Source: Verticillium longisporum
Lineage: Eukaryota; Ascomycota; Sordariomycetes; Glomerellales; Plectosphaerellaceae
DNA length: 64,000 nt
NCBI GenBank assembly: GCA_019188255.1
Contig: JAETXT010000006.1
Location: forward strand, 5,332,001 to 5,396,000
Direction: 5' to 3'
Of this stretch, positions 20,995 through 30,838 are shown piece by piece. The translations under genes were made by a program, and so were the position numbers. Below the pieces are notes generated by a model. The model did no database searches, was not told the DNA's origin, and was given only the letters and a program-made list of their open reading frames with translations. Positions within the stretch are counted from its first letter, which is position 1; every line of letters begins with the position of its first letter.

Positions 20995-22694
20995 TGTGCT
21001 GTCGTTCGTGGAAGCAATGTCCTCAGCTTAATCGCCAAAGACAGCAGATCTGAGACCCCGTAGAATAACATTTTAAGGTCGGCTCACACAGGCCTCTAGG
21101 TGTTATTGAGCTCAGACCTGTTTCAGGGGCAATTAAGTTCCGACTACCTCGATGGCAGATACAGCATAGCCTCTCGCGGCTCGGGACCCCCGGGATACCG
21201 TCCGCCGCGTCGACCATGCTGAGGGAACCGTGCCACAGCCTTACTCGCGTATAGTGCAGCATTCAAGAATCTGCGAAGGGACTGTGACAGGAGCCGCATC
21301 TAGGCGAGGTCGTATCGACGAGACCTTGACAAGGGTAGACAGCGGAAGCAGGTAGATCATGCCTAATCGGGAGATCAAAGCAACGCGGCTCTTTTAGGCA
21401 TATGTAGTGAGCTCGCGGCAAATAGGGAGACCGATCTTGTATGAGAAGATACTGGCTGCTTGGCAATGAATGCGTTGAGTTCGGCCCGTGGCAAAGTACT
21501 TCGGTTGTCGGAAGGCATCGAGTTCGCGACCTGCAGGCTGAATGCACTGTTGCGCTGACTTTGGGTGCCGTGAGCCGGATCGACCCTGGCTCGGATGGAG
21601 CATGAGGGGGTGGCAAGTCAGGAAGTAGTATTCCGTGATGTTTGCCAGATGCAGGTTTCCTTATCTAGGCGTATGCTTCGTTACATCACATATTATTGTT
21701 TCATTCGCGAAGAAAGGCTGTACCTTGAGAAGCTCTCCACTGGTGATCTGTGAACAAGGCTCGGCACAAGATCCACGATTCTACAGATGGGGGAAGCCTG
21801 TATTGCGCGGTTTTGTGACAGTATCTCGGGATGTTGAGTTAAATATCATTGGCTTCTGGTGTATTCCTATTCGTAGCAACAAAACATGAAAGTTTCTTTC
21901 CCAGGCTGCCAAGCCGTATCTAGCTATCGAGTTAACTCCAGAATATGTCCCAAGACCACCAGACTTTCCATATCAGTGCAAAAAATGGATGCTTTAAATG
22001 AATCTACAAATCAGAAATTTGCACAACATGGAATCATGACATTTCTACAGCCGTATGTTTCCCTGTGCACCCAATATACGGTCAGGCATGCTTGACATGG
22101 ACCAAAAAAAAATGCATAACTAAGATTTTGGACCTCTTCGCAATGAGATGCTTATGGGGTAAAACAATACGTTGCGGCGCCAACCGTCAGACCTTTTGGA
22201 AAACATTTCAGAGCACCGTGGCATATCCGTCACCGCAAGGCGCAGACATGATAGTCAACATGACGTTATGCCTGTCCGGGAAGGGGAAGCAATCAAACTA
22301 AGATACGAACAAGATATATTGACAATATAAATAAGCTCGAAACAACCACGCTAATCACGCTGCTCAGTTACTACGCGGCTGAGACGCCAAGCCTTCAGTA
22401 ATGAAATAATCTGGGAAGTCACGAAAGGCGCGACAACAGTATCCCGTGTGGCGAGAGACAACCATCTCGCCTGTCTGCTATCTACCGCCTCCACAGAAAT
22501 AATTGAAAAGGCTGAACGTAAAGCGAGAAGAAAGAGTGGGCAAAGAAGCCCTAAAGGACAAATAATGAACTCTGATACGTCTTCAACGCCCATCGTCGGG
22601 CATACGCTTCTCGGCCTGATCACCAGACCCACACCGCGCAGAACCGGCAACGGGCCGGCAACGGGCAAAAAGAAGCCTCTGACTATCGCGCCAC
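20995..22694. other. Long non-coding, partly AT-rich region
   Basis: These 1.7 kb hold the FAD-oxidase promoter at the left and the 3' flank of the proline-rich gene at the right. From about 21640 to 22340 the DNA becomes clearly richer in A and T, with no coding frame longer than about 90 codons. This could be a degraded, RIP-affected repeat or simple AT-rich spacer; no terminal repeats or transposase remnants are recognisable by eye. Confidence 0.4.
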
Positions 22695-25600
22695 TTAACT
22701 TCCAGAACCCTCCGGTCCATGAGGATCGCCGCCACCCGTCGTCGGATTCGCCGGTGCAGGAACCAAAACAAGAGGCAGGCCGTCGGCCGTATTCCTGAGG
22801 ACGTAATGGCCCGCACCAGGTCGTGCATGGGCATTCAGTATGTCGGCAACGAATTGGGCGTGCCTACGATCAACGCTGGGAATCTGCGTCAGGTCCAGGC
22901 CGTTGAGTGCAGAACCACCAGGGGCGGCAGGAAACGTAGGCGGAGGGGGACCTTGACCACCTAAGGCAGCGGAAGCTCCAACTCCTCCAGGAGGGAGCAC
23001 CGGGCCGATACCAGGGACGACAGGGAGCGCGGGATACGCAGGGGGCGCAGGAGGAGCCTGAGAGGTGGGAGGGTTGGTTGGAGGGGCAGGCTGAGGCAGA
23101 AGGCCCTGAATACTTCCCAGAGGACCCGGCACGGTGGGAAGAACGGGGTAAAGTGGCGGCACCGGAACGTTGGAAGCAGGAGGATGGGCAGGGGCCGTAG
23201 ACGGAGGCGGGAGGCTCTGCCCACTTCCGGGAGGGGCAGGAGGCGGCGGAGGGTCTTGGCCACCTCCATGACCACCGCCTCCTGGGGGTGGCGGGGGCGG
23301 CGGGGGCGGACCTTGATTTCCTCCTGGGGACGGCGGTGGGGGATCTTGGCCACCACCACCACCACCCCCACCACCAGGAGGAGGAGGAGGAGGAGGCGGA
23401 GGAGCCGGCGGCGGCGGGTTATAGAAAGCAGGAGGCTGCCCCGGCGGCGGACCAGGCGGCTGCACCCACGGCGCAGGCGGCGGCGGCGGCGGCGGCGGCG
23501 GAGGCTGCCCGCGTCCAGGCGGAGGGGGCGGACCGAGCGGCGGCCCAGGCGGCATGTCAGCGGGCGGCCACGGGGTCGGAGGACCCCTGGGAACGTGCTG
23601 GGCCACCTGCTCGGGCGTCAGGTCTCTCGAGAAGGGCCAGGGACCCGGCGGCGGCTCTGGGTAGGGCCAGTGGGTGTGGTAGGCTGGGTAGTGCAGGGAG
23701 AGGAGGTGGTCGTTCTCCTGCGTCAGGATCTCCCAGACGTACGGGCGGAACTGCGCCAGGGAGTAATGGTTCGCGAAAGCGGGGAGCATGGGGGGCGGCA
23801 GGCGGTAGCGCCGAAGGCGGTGGCCCAGGGGCAGCACCTCGGACGGGGCCGGGTTCCATCGCTGCCGGACGAGGACCGTGTGGGCGGTCGTGCCGCCGGC
23901 GATGAACTGGGACGCGGGACCAGGGGGCACGGGGTTTGGCGTCTCGCTGTTAGGGACCTCGTAGCCGAGAGCGGCGATCTGGGCGTAGACGTGTGCCTGA
24001 ATCTGGTTATTGAGTTCGAGAGCCATTTCGGTATTGAGCCCTAGAATGTTGACTCCGGGATTCAGCATGTGCCGGACAGTCTGCGTCTGGGTGATTGGTG
24101 CATAGGGAGGCTGCAAATTGTCAGGAGGACCGCCAGGGAAGACGGGCAGCTGAGGAGGGATGGCGGCGGCAGCATCCCCCTGGTTGAGCTGCTGGCGAGT
24201 CGAAGCTATCCCATCGAAATCACTTCCAGACAGCGGCCTCCTTTGGGTGGCGGGACGCGTTCCCTGCAATCGCACACTTGCTAGACCATTCCTAAAGTTC
24301 GTCTCCATGCTCTGTAGGAACCCCTTTGTCGCTAGATGGCCCGCCGTAGCTCTGGTTTTGATCCTCTTCCTCATCGAAGCAAAAGCTCCCTGGGCTGGCG
24401 AACCCTCCGAGCTGTCAGTCTCCTCCAGTGGCACCTCGAGTTGTGCGTCTCCCGCAGGCTCTTCATCGTCTGCGTTTCCAGTATACGTATCTCTGAAAGC
24501 TCGCTTCCGGCCGGGAGTATACTTGCCAACGGTACCCAGCTCGTGGCCACCGTCTTCGCAGGGCAAGTTCCAAAACTTGGACCACACCCTGCTATCACGC
24601 GGAAACAGAGTCAAGAATCGAACGGACGGCGGCCGCCGGAACGGCTGAAGCGAGTGCGTGACCACAGGCCAGGCGTCAAAAATGGCCTGTCTGTCCCTAT
24701 CTAGGCGCTGGAGCTCGTCCATATCCCACAGCTCGAGGCCGCTGCAGAGGCGCACCTCGACATAGTCCATGTCACGCGTGGCATGGAACCGCTGGGGGTA
24801 GGTGTCGTGGCGAGAGCCGCACTCCGTGCAAGGGCCCTCGTCGACGTGTTGCATGCTTCTGAGGTAGCGCGTCAGGTCGGCCTCCTCGACGTCGGGGTGC
24901 CAGGTGAGGGGCGTCACGAGGAAGAAGTCGTCGCAGCCCGACAGCACGTCGGCGAGGAACTGCGTGGCGCCGTTGGGTCTGTTGTCGGCCCAGGGGCGAT
25001 ACAGTTCGCGATGTTCTTCGAGCCCCTCGATGCTGGCCTGCTCGAGATGGAGGCGAATGCGGTTTTGCACCATGTCGATAACATCCTGTGGAACCATGTC
25101 GAGATCGATGTCACGGAAATCGAGGTCCTGTTGAAAGACCATGAGCAGGTTCTCGAGAAGGTCCTCGTTCTCGTCCATCTCCGCCTGCGGTAGGGCCCAG
25201 CTCCAATAATGGATGGGGGGTGTCAGGCACAAGCCGCGAGCAGGGTCAAGCCCCTGCCTGACATTGAGGACTTCGACTTCGATCATGTCATTATCCACAC
25301 CCGGGTTGGGCGCTTCCTGCACCGTCCGGATACCCATCGGATCGCCGTCCGGGAGGTCGTACATGACTGAGGCAGGACCTCCCATCGGCAAGCCGCTCAC
25401 ATGCATGCCGCGTGCGTGAAAATGCGGCCATCGTTCATTCCGGTCCATGTTGCGGAAGAGCATCTTCATATCTTCTCCGTGCCCGAGCCTTCGGAACTCG
25501 GCCAGATCCATGGCAGCTCGCTTGATGTAGTGGAAACTGCTGTCGAGCTGCCACACGCGGTACGGGTCGTTGAGCCATGGATAGGCGGGCTCAATGTAGG

Positions 25601-26546
25601 GGTATTTGATCATGAAGAGATCCTCGTCTTTGTAGAGACCGACATTGTCGCCGGGCCTGTTGATGTCCACGCGTGCTGTCTCGCTGCGTTCGTTGATGTC
25701 TCTCGATCGCCGAGCCCGTGGCAGCCGGCGATGTCGGGGGACAAGGTCCCTCGGTGGGAACAGACCATACCGGAAGAAATGGCCTTGAGCGTCTTCGTTG
25801 TCTCTGATATTCGCCGTCCAGGCTTGTCCGAACAGTGGCTTCTCGTTCACGCTCCGGTTGTAGGGAGCAAATTTGCTGCTGACCTGCTCAATGACATACG
25901 AAGGCGGCACGCCAACCGCAGCAGCGCGCACAATGTCGTCTTCTGGCAAGCGCATATCTCGTCTCAGGGTAGAACCGAGGGTCAGAAGATTCAAGTTTCT
26001 GATGTGGCACCAGCAGTGATCGCCATAAGCAGGCTGTCCATCGCCCGTCCAAGTCTTGACCTGCCGGTACTGGTCCTGGCAGGCGCAATGATACACACCT
26101 CGGACCGTCACATACTTGACCGACGGCTGCGATCGGACAAAATATTCTGTAATCATGTTGACGATTTCGTCCGGCACGCGGCACATCTCCCGTGACCGGC
26201 TCCAGGCCTCGTTGTTCGCGGCCCAAAGCTCAAGCCAGCTCGGTTCGGCCCTCGTATTGTTCACGAAACGGGGCAGCGATATGCCGGCACCATGTCGAGG
26301 CAGAGCAGGGGCGGGCTGTGAAATGAACTCGTCGATGGACGATGGTTGGTCATCTGAGGTAAGGTCGTGAAGCTTATGATGATCGTTTCTCCGTGCGGCT
26401 CGATTCTCTTTTCTCCGCTGTCTGCGAGTGCGAATCGAGGCAAATATGTCGTCGACGGCAGCCCGCACAGCTTTGAAGGAGAAGCAGCGATCGTCTTCAT
26501 CGTGATGACTCTCATCGGCTGCGTTGATCATAGGTTGGTCTTCCAT
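22695..26546 (-). CDS. Very large proline/glycine-rich protein, uncharacterised
   Basis: A single open frame of 1,283 aa from the ATG at 26546; upstream in-frame codons lack an ATG. The first 80 residues include an Arg-rich basic segment (RTRRQRRKENRAARR). Residues of roughly 100-700 look globular and mixed, with EMCRVPDEIVNMITEYF, reminiscent of an F-box or 2EXR-type helix, and several Cys/His-containing stretches (YHCACQDQY, GDHCWCHI, CTECGSRHD). The last third is low-complexity poly-Pro and poly-Gly, with runs of up to ten prolines and nine glycines (coding DNA around 23280-23530). The ending returns to ordinary sequence (FVADILNAHARPGAGHYVL). No family was recognised beyond similarity in style to lineage-specific fungal proteins. 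A hidden intron cannot be excluded, but the frame is uninterrupted. Confidence 0.7.
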   Translation of the reverse strand: MEDQPMINAADESHHDEDDRCFSFKAVRAAVDDIFASIRTRRQRRKENRAARRNDHHKLHDLTSDDQPSSIDEFISQPAPALPRHGAGISLPRFVNNTRAEPSWLELWAANNEAWSRSREMCRVPDEIVNMITEYFVRSQPSVKYVTVRGVYHCACQDQYRQVKTWTGDGQPAYGDHCWCHIRNLNLLTLGSTLRRDMRLPEDDIVRAAAVGVPPSYVIEQVSSKFAPYNRSVNEKPLFGQAWTANIRDNEDAQGHFFRYGLFPPRDLVPRHRRLPRARRSRDINERSETARVDINRPGDNVGLYKDEDLFMIKYPYIEPAYPWLNDPYRVWQLDSSFHYIKRAAMDLAEFRRLGHGEDMKMLFRNMDRNERWPHFHARGMHVSGLPMGGPASVMYDLPDGDPMGIRTVQEAPNPGVDNDMIEVEVLNVRQGLDPARGLCLTPPIHYWSWALPQAEMDENEDLLENLLMVFQQDLDFRDIDLDMVPQDVIDMVQNRIRLHLEQASIEGLEEHRELYRPWADNRPNGATQFLADVLSGCDDFFLVTPLTWHPDVEEADLTRYLRSMQHVDEGPCTECGSRHDTYPQRFHATRDMDYVEVRLCSGLELWDMDELQRLDRDRQAIFDAWPVVTHSLQPFRRPPSVRFLTLFPRDSRVWSKFWNLPCEDGGHELGTVGKYTPGRKRAFRDTYTGNADDEEPAGDAQLEVPLEETDSSEGSPAQGAFASMRKRIKTRATAGHLATKGFLQSMETNFRNGLASVRLQGTRPATQRRPLSGSDFDGIASTRQQLNQGDAAAAIPPQLPVFPGGPPDNLQPPYAPITQTQTVRHMLNPGVNILGLNTEMALELNNQIQAHVYAQIAALGYEVPNSETPNPVPPGPASQFIAGGTTAHTVLVRQRWNPAPSEVLPLGHRLRRYRLPPPMLPAFANHYSLAQFRPYVWEILTQENDHLLSLHYPAYHTHWPYPEPPPGPWPFSRDLTPEQVAQHVPRGPPTPWPPADMPPGPPLGPPPPPGRGQPPPPPPPPPPAPWVQPPGPPPGQPPAFYNPPPPAPPPPPPPPPGGGGGGGGGQDPPPPSPGGNQGPPPPPPPPPGGGGHGGGQDPPPPPAPPGSGQSLPPPSTAPAHPPASNVPVPPLYPVLPTVPGPLGSIQGLLPQPAPPTNPPTSQAPPAPPAYPALPVVPGIGPVLPPGGVGASAALGGQGPPPPTFPAAPGGSALNGLDLTQIPSVDRRHAQFVADILNAHARPGAGHYVLRNTADGLPLVLVPAPANPTTGGGDPHGPEGSGS
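23200..23560 (-). repeat. Low-complexity Pro/Gly-coding tract
   Basis: Dense GGCGGCGGA/GGAGGAGG-type triplet runs on the plus strand encode poly-Pro and poly-Gly on the minus strand. Such tracts are slippage-prone and strongly GC-skewed. They explain the long antisense open frames over this stretch. Confidence 0.85.
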
Positions 26547-27163
26547 CTTTTTTTTTTCGGCCGTTACTAGGAACAATACTGTCAAGCTATGGTACTTGCT
26601 TGAGATGCGAATCAGTGCCGAACGAGTCGTCCCGTCAATTGATGGTGGTACGACCCTTATGATGGAACAGAGGCCGTAGTCGTCTCCCGGGTACCTCGAC
26701 TGGGCAGTGGCGCCTCCTTTTTGGATGACAATGGCATCGTGGCAAAGCAAATATTAGACCCCCTGGCTTGCGTGGACGACCTCGAGCGACACAAAGATGA
26801 TCAAGATCGAGATATGGTCAAAGGCGAAAAGGAAGCGACGGGTTGAGAATGAACATAGCGACAACAAAGGCCGGAGCTGGTTGTCCATATGCTCTCTTTG
26901 AGTAGATGGAATGCTGAGCTTGGATCCGACAAAGACGACTCATCAAACCTTTCACAATCGAATAAACACTCGCCCTCGAAATAATACTGCACACAGTCGC
27001 CATGCTATCCTCTCACCGAGGATGTGCGCAAGTTTTCGATGGTCCATAACACTTGGATCTCGAGAGATGTGTCACAGGAGACGCCTAGGAAAAATATTTG
27101 TGAGTCGAATAGTAAGCTCCAACACCTACAAAGAACGTGGAACGGGTATCATTGAATTAAGTT
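26547..27163. other. Intergenic region, no gene seen
   Basis: About 600 nt, the promoter side of the proline-rich gene and the 3' flank of the NAD kinase. A T-rich run lies just upstream of the start at 26546. No further features seen. Confidence 0.45.
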
Positions 27164-28602
27164 TCATCCCCTTCCAATGGGATGATTGAACATTAAGAGG
27201 CCGTTGAGTCCTCCGACCCAGCCGTCGTCGTCGAACTCGGCAGAGTCCCCTTTGCCGGGGCCGCAGATGACGCACGGGACGCCGCCCTTCCAGCTGCCAT
27301 CGTTGGTGACGCCGACAGCCTCGCCTTCGACGCGGATCTCGGTGCCAATGCGCACGCCGGCACTTCTCTTGCCGTCGATGCTGACCTCGAGCTCGCCGTC
27401 GCGGTTCTTGCTGCTGACTTTCAGAGTGACCTGGGTGTTAAGGGGTAGGACCAGCGGTCGGAAGCTCAGACTTCTGGGGCAGATTGGCGTGATGAGGAGG
27501 GATTTGACGAGCGGGTGAATAATTGAGCCACCAGCACTCAGGCTATATGCCGTCGACCCGGTAGGCGTACTCAGCAGGATGCCGTCGGCCACAGCTTCAG
27601 TCAGGAACCGGTTGTTTAGGTAAATGTCGATGATGGCAAGGTGGGGCTTTGGCCCTCGATGGATGAGGATCTCGTTGAGGGCATGAATCTGCGGGGGCGA
27701 GTCTTTGTGCGCCAGTTTTGTATCCTCGGGAGGCACTGCGGGAAGATGAGACTGCGACTTGGTGGTCGGGTGCAGCTGGCTGTTGATGTTCTGGCCGTTG
27801 GGGTCGTAGACTCCGACGCGCAGCCTATGTCGAAGCAGAATCTTGGACGCTCGGCTCGGCCCCATGCTCTTGCCCGGGGCATCTTGCCAGCCAGAGGCTA
27901 CATTCGTCTCGGCTTCATGTGTTTTTTCTCCCGTAGCGACCCTCGTGTGCGGGGTCAAGAGGTCTTGGTGTGGTACCCTGCTGCCAGACATGTAGGCTTC
28001 TCTCCAGGCGCGCTTGTACTCCTCGAACTTCCACTCGGCCAGGAAGCCAATTGTGCCAAAGTTGAATGCCAAGATTGGTGTCACAGAAGTGTAGCCACTG
28101 AAGTGACAGGCAGCACGTAGGATGGTGCCGACACCGCCGAGGGTCGAGTTCATGTCAAACTTGTTGGGGAACTGCGTGGGGTCGCATGTGTGGATGGGGA
28201 AATCGAGCTGGTCGTGCACCATCTGGGCGACGCGAGGTTCGAAGATGAGATTGAGACCAGAGTATGTGCTTTTCAGGTGTTTCGCAAAGTCGACTGTCGC
28301 TCGGAGGACTTGAGGGAGCGCAGCTTAGGCATGAGGAGGATGTTTCGAGGAGGCTGTGGCCAGTGAAGGGACAGAAGCCCAGAGTTTGAGGTTCGCGGTT
28401 CGCGATAGTTGGGCGTGACGCGATCGGGAAGCGAGGAGACATCGCGAATATCAGAAGCGCGTGAGGAGGGCGGGACAGTTGAGGTCGTCGAGTACAGTCG
28501 CCATGGCAATGTCGTCGTCCATAGTCGTCGAGATGGGAGCTGTGGAGGCCTTGACCAGGGACGACCAGCCCGGCAGATGGGGGTTGTACAAAGGCTAGAC
28601 AT
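27164..28602 (-). CDS. POS5: Mitochondrial NAD(H) kinase, Pos5-like (GGDG motif altered, one frameshift)
   Basis: The product matches the NAD kinase family and would be 479 aa with one base restored. The N-terminus (from ATG 28602) is rich in Arg, Ser and Thr with almost no acidic residues until about residue 50, as expected for a mitochondrial targeting signal, hence Pos5-like rather than cytosolic. After PPRNILLMPKLRS the frame breaks at a G run (plus strand 28314-28316); the continuation VLRATVDFAKHLKSTYSGLN lies one base off. Then come IFEPRVAQMVHDQL, TLGG-VGTILRA, GTIGFLAEWKF, the NE motif in HALNEILIHRG, DGILLSTPTGSTAYSLSAGG and the C-terminal RPLVLPLN. The invariant catalytic Asp of GGDG is Val here (GTC at 28130-28132). 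If real, the enzyme should be inactive. Role by homology: NADPH supply in mitochondria. Confidence 0.85.
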
Positions 28603-29116
28603 GATAACGGCGATGCTATGCCAATTGGGAGCTCAAGGAAAATACATGGTCGAGCGGACAGCGAGGTGATTGCTGAAGGGTGTTTCCTGGCGTAAAAGCA
28701 GCGAAGCAACTGGTAAGTGAAGAGAGGATGCAAAAGTCATAATGACGAAGCTAAGGTCCTGCCAGGAAATGGTCATGATAGCGATAAACCGATAGGGGTA
28801 TAGCGCATTTAGTGACTGGTCAAGCTGTTTGTATCTTGTTATAGGGGTAATGCGCCCCGGTTACAGCATGCTGCTGACTGTTCCGCCAGCACCCACCGGG
28901 CTGAATGCTTGCCCTCTTCAACCCAACTCAACGACATCAACCACATGCATCCTCCGTCCTTTCTTTGCCTCATGAGAGGTCACATGCGCATTGAATGATA
29001 TTCCCTCTATCTCTGATGTACTCAGCTTCGCATCAGTGTTTCTGACTGCAATATCCAACCCTAAAGTCTAGCCAGTATCGCCAGTTGGTACTTTCACGCA
29101 ATGCTGCATCAACCAT
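28603..29116. other. Intergenic region, no gene seen
   Basis: About 510 nt upstream of the NAD kinase and downstream of the SDR gene. No coding frame or repeat recognised. Confidence 0.45.
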
Positions 29117-30243
29117 CTAGACACCAACCACGCGGATGGTGAGGTGGTGAGGGTTGCTCTCAAACGCCTTCTTCGACTCTTCCGAGCGAAGCTCATCCAC
29201 ATCCCAGGCGGCCCAGGCGAGCTTGCCATGCAGGAACGCCGCCTCCTCCGTGGCCGCCCACACGCTGTAATCCGCCGGCAGCTTCACTATGACGATCACA
29301 ATGCGTCAGTCGACCCATGTTCTTTTCAGCCGAGCAAACACGCAAGAATTTTCCTCGAAGGTCTCGAAGAGCATGTATGACTTACTGTCGTCAAAAGGAA
29401 GACTATCAAGGGCCATGCCAGCCCTGGCAGCAGACTCGGAGTAGATGATGCCGGGGTGCACCATGTTGATTTGAAGTACTTGAGGATCACTTGCGTCGGC
29501 TAGCGTCTGGATGAGGGAATGGCTCGCCTGCTTTGTCAGGTAGTATGAGGGTATCGCCTTGTCCATGCCCGGGCTGTGGATGACGCCCGTGGTAATGAAC
29601 ACGAGGTACTGTTTGTATCAAGCAAACATAGTCAGCGATGCATGATCTGGTGAGCCTAACAAAACGAAGGAATGCGGAACTAGAAACGAGAAGTATGGGG
29701 TCCTACCTTCTTCTTTTCCTCAAAAACCTTTTGGGCGCGGAATCGTTGGACAAAGTCGAGCTGCGAGCGCACGTTGGTGACATATTCGGCCCAAACCCTG
29801 TCGAGACTGGACGAGATGAGAGCGCCAGGGCCGCCCAGCGCAGCGGCGTTCAATACCAGGACGTCAACGGTGATGTCCTGAGCCGCGAGACCAGACCACA
29901 GAGCAGCCGTGTCTTCGAGACTGCTGACGTCGCTCACACGAACTATGAACTCTGTCTTAGGGAACTCGGCAGCCAGCTCAGAAGTGGACTTTTCGAGAGT
30001 GCCGCGGCGGCGGCCCGTGACGATGATTCGCGAAGCATAGGCTTCGGCGTATGACCTGACAATGCCTTGGCCGATGCCAGCAGAGCCACCGGTGACAAGG
30101 ATAGTCTTGCCGGCCTGGCTCAGCTCAGGCCGAGTAACGGAAATGGTAGGATAGGTGGTTTTGTGAATCGTCTTAACCCCTGCAGGGGCAGCAAAGACGA
30201 CCTTGTCGCTGACGTCCTCCGCAGATATTGTTGTTCGCGACAT
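29117..30243 (-). CDS. Short-chain dehydrogenase/reductase
   Basis: Three exons, 30243-29707, 29608-29386 and 29286-29117, give 309 aa; both introns are about 98 nt with GTAGGA and GTAAGT donors. The dinucleotide-binding motif TGGSAGIGQG sits near residue 55, later than in classical SDRs because of a 45-residue N-terminal extension. It is followed by RIIVTGRRRGTLE, the DVSS strand end and VLNAAALGG (NAG-like motif). The catalytic S..YxxxK appears as SYYLTK in exon 2. The C-terminal exon (KLPADYSVWAATEEAAFLHGKLAWAAWDVDEL) is typical of fungal SDRs. The residue after the GR dipeptide suggests NADP(H) preference, but weakly. The substrate is not predictable. The start ATG at 30243 is the first in frame; the upstream codon is TTG. 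Confidence 0.85.
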
Positions 30244-30838
30244 CGTGGGCGTTATGTGGGAGCAGTTGGCTATGTGCAAGTGCAAGTATCTAGGCAATGC
30301 CGGTCCGTGTATCTCGCTCAGTCTCAGTGAGTGCTCGAGAGTCGAATGACTACCAAAGGAGCCATGTTAGACTCGACTCGGCGCAAAGGCTTTTTATAAC
30401 TACTGTCTTCTCTCGCGTCTTTCATCTTGCTTGCGCTTTTTGGCAGGTTCCTAGACGTGATTGTTTGCTGCCCACATCAACGATTGTTCGTCGGGGCCGG
30501 ACCGATTTACTCGCCGCTCCGCTAACCCAACTCCGCAGGTCCCGGGGTAATTTGTGATGCATCCGCAGGGTATCCGCAGGTTGCCCGCAAGTTGCCCGCA
30601 GGTTGCCCGCTAACAGATTCCACCGCAACCTCATACAGATTCGAACAGCTACAGATGCATCGGTACTTCACCGCTACAAGCAAACGACTCGCGTTACATG
30701 GTTGCACTGCGAAACCCCCTTTCTTGCCAGAAGGCAATGAATTACCCGCTATCATCTGCTTCAACACGTAGAAGACAACTGTTCAGCCATCGTGCCGATA
30801 GAGAATTGCGGCATTTGCTACTGCAGCCCCCTGCTCCA
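30244..30838. other. Divergent promoter region with tandem repeat
   Basis: About 600 nt between the SDR gene (leftward) and a Zn2Cys6 regulator gene (rightward), including the repeat at 30561-30610. The head-to-head arrangement makes local control of the SDR by this regulator possible but untested. Confidence 0.5.
30561..30610 (+). repeat. Short tandem repeat, about 11-bp units
   Basis: Four to five imperfect copies of an ATCCGCAGG / TTGCCCGCA-type unit run head to tail upstream of the Zn2Cys6 gene at 30839. Such arrays can hold repeated regulator sites, but they could also be ordinary slippage repeats. Confidence 0.75.

Noticed and set aside
23184..24044. Plus-strand Arg-rich and Ala/Gly-rich frames opposite the proline-rich gene
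   Set aside because: They are antisense readings of the poly-Pro/poly-Gly triplet tract.
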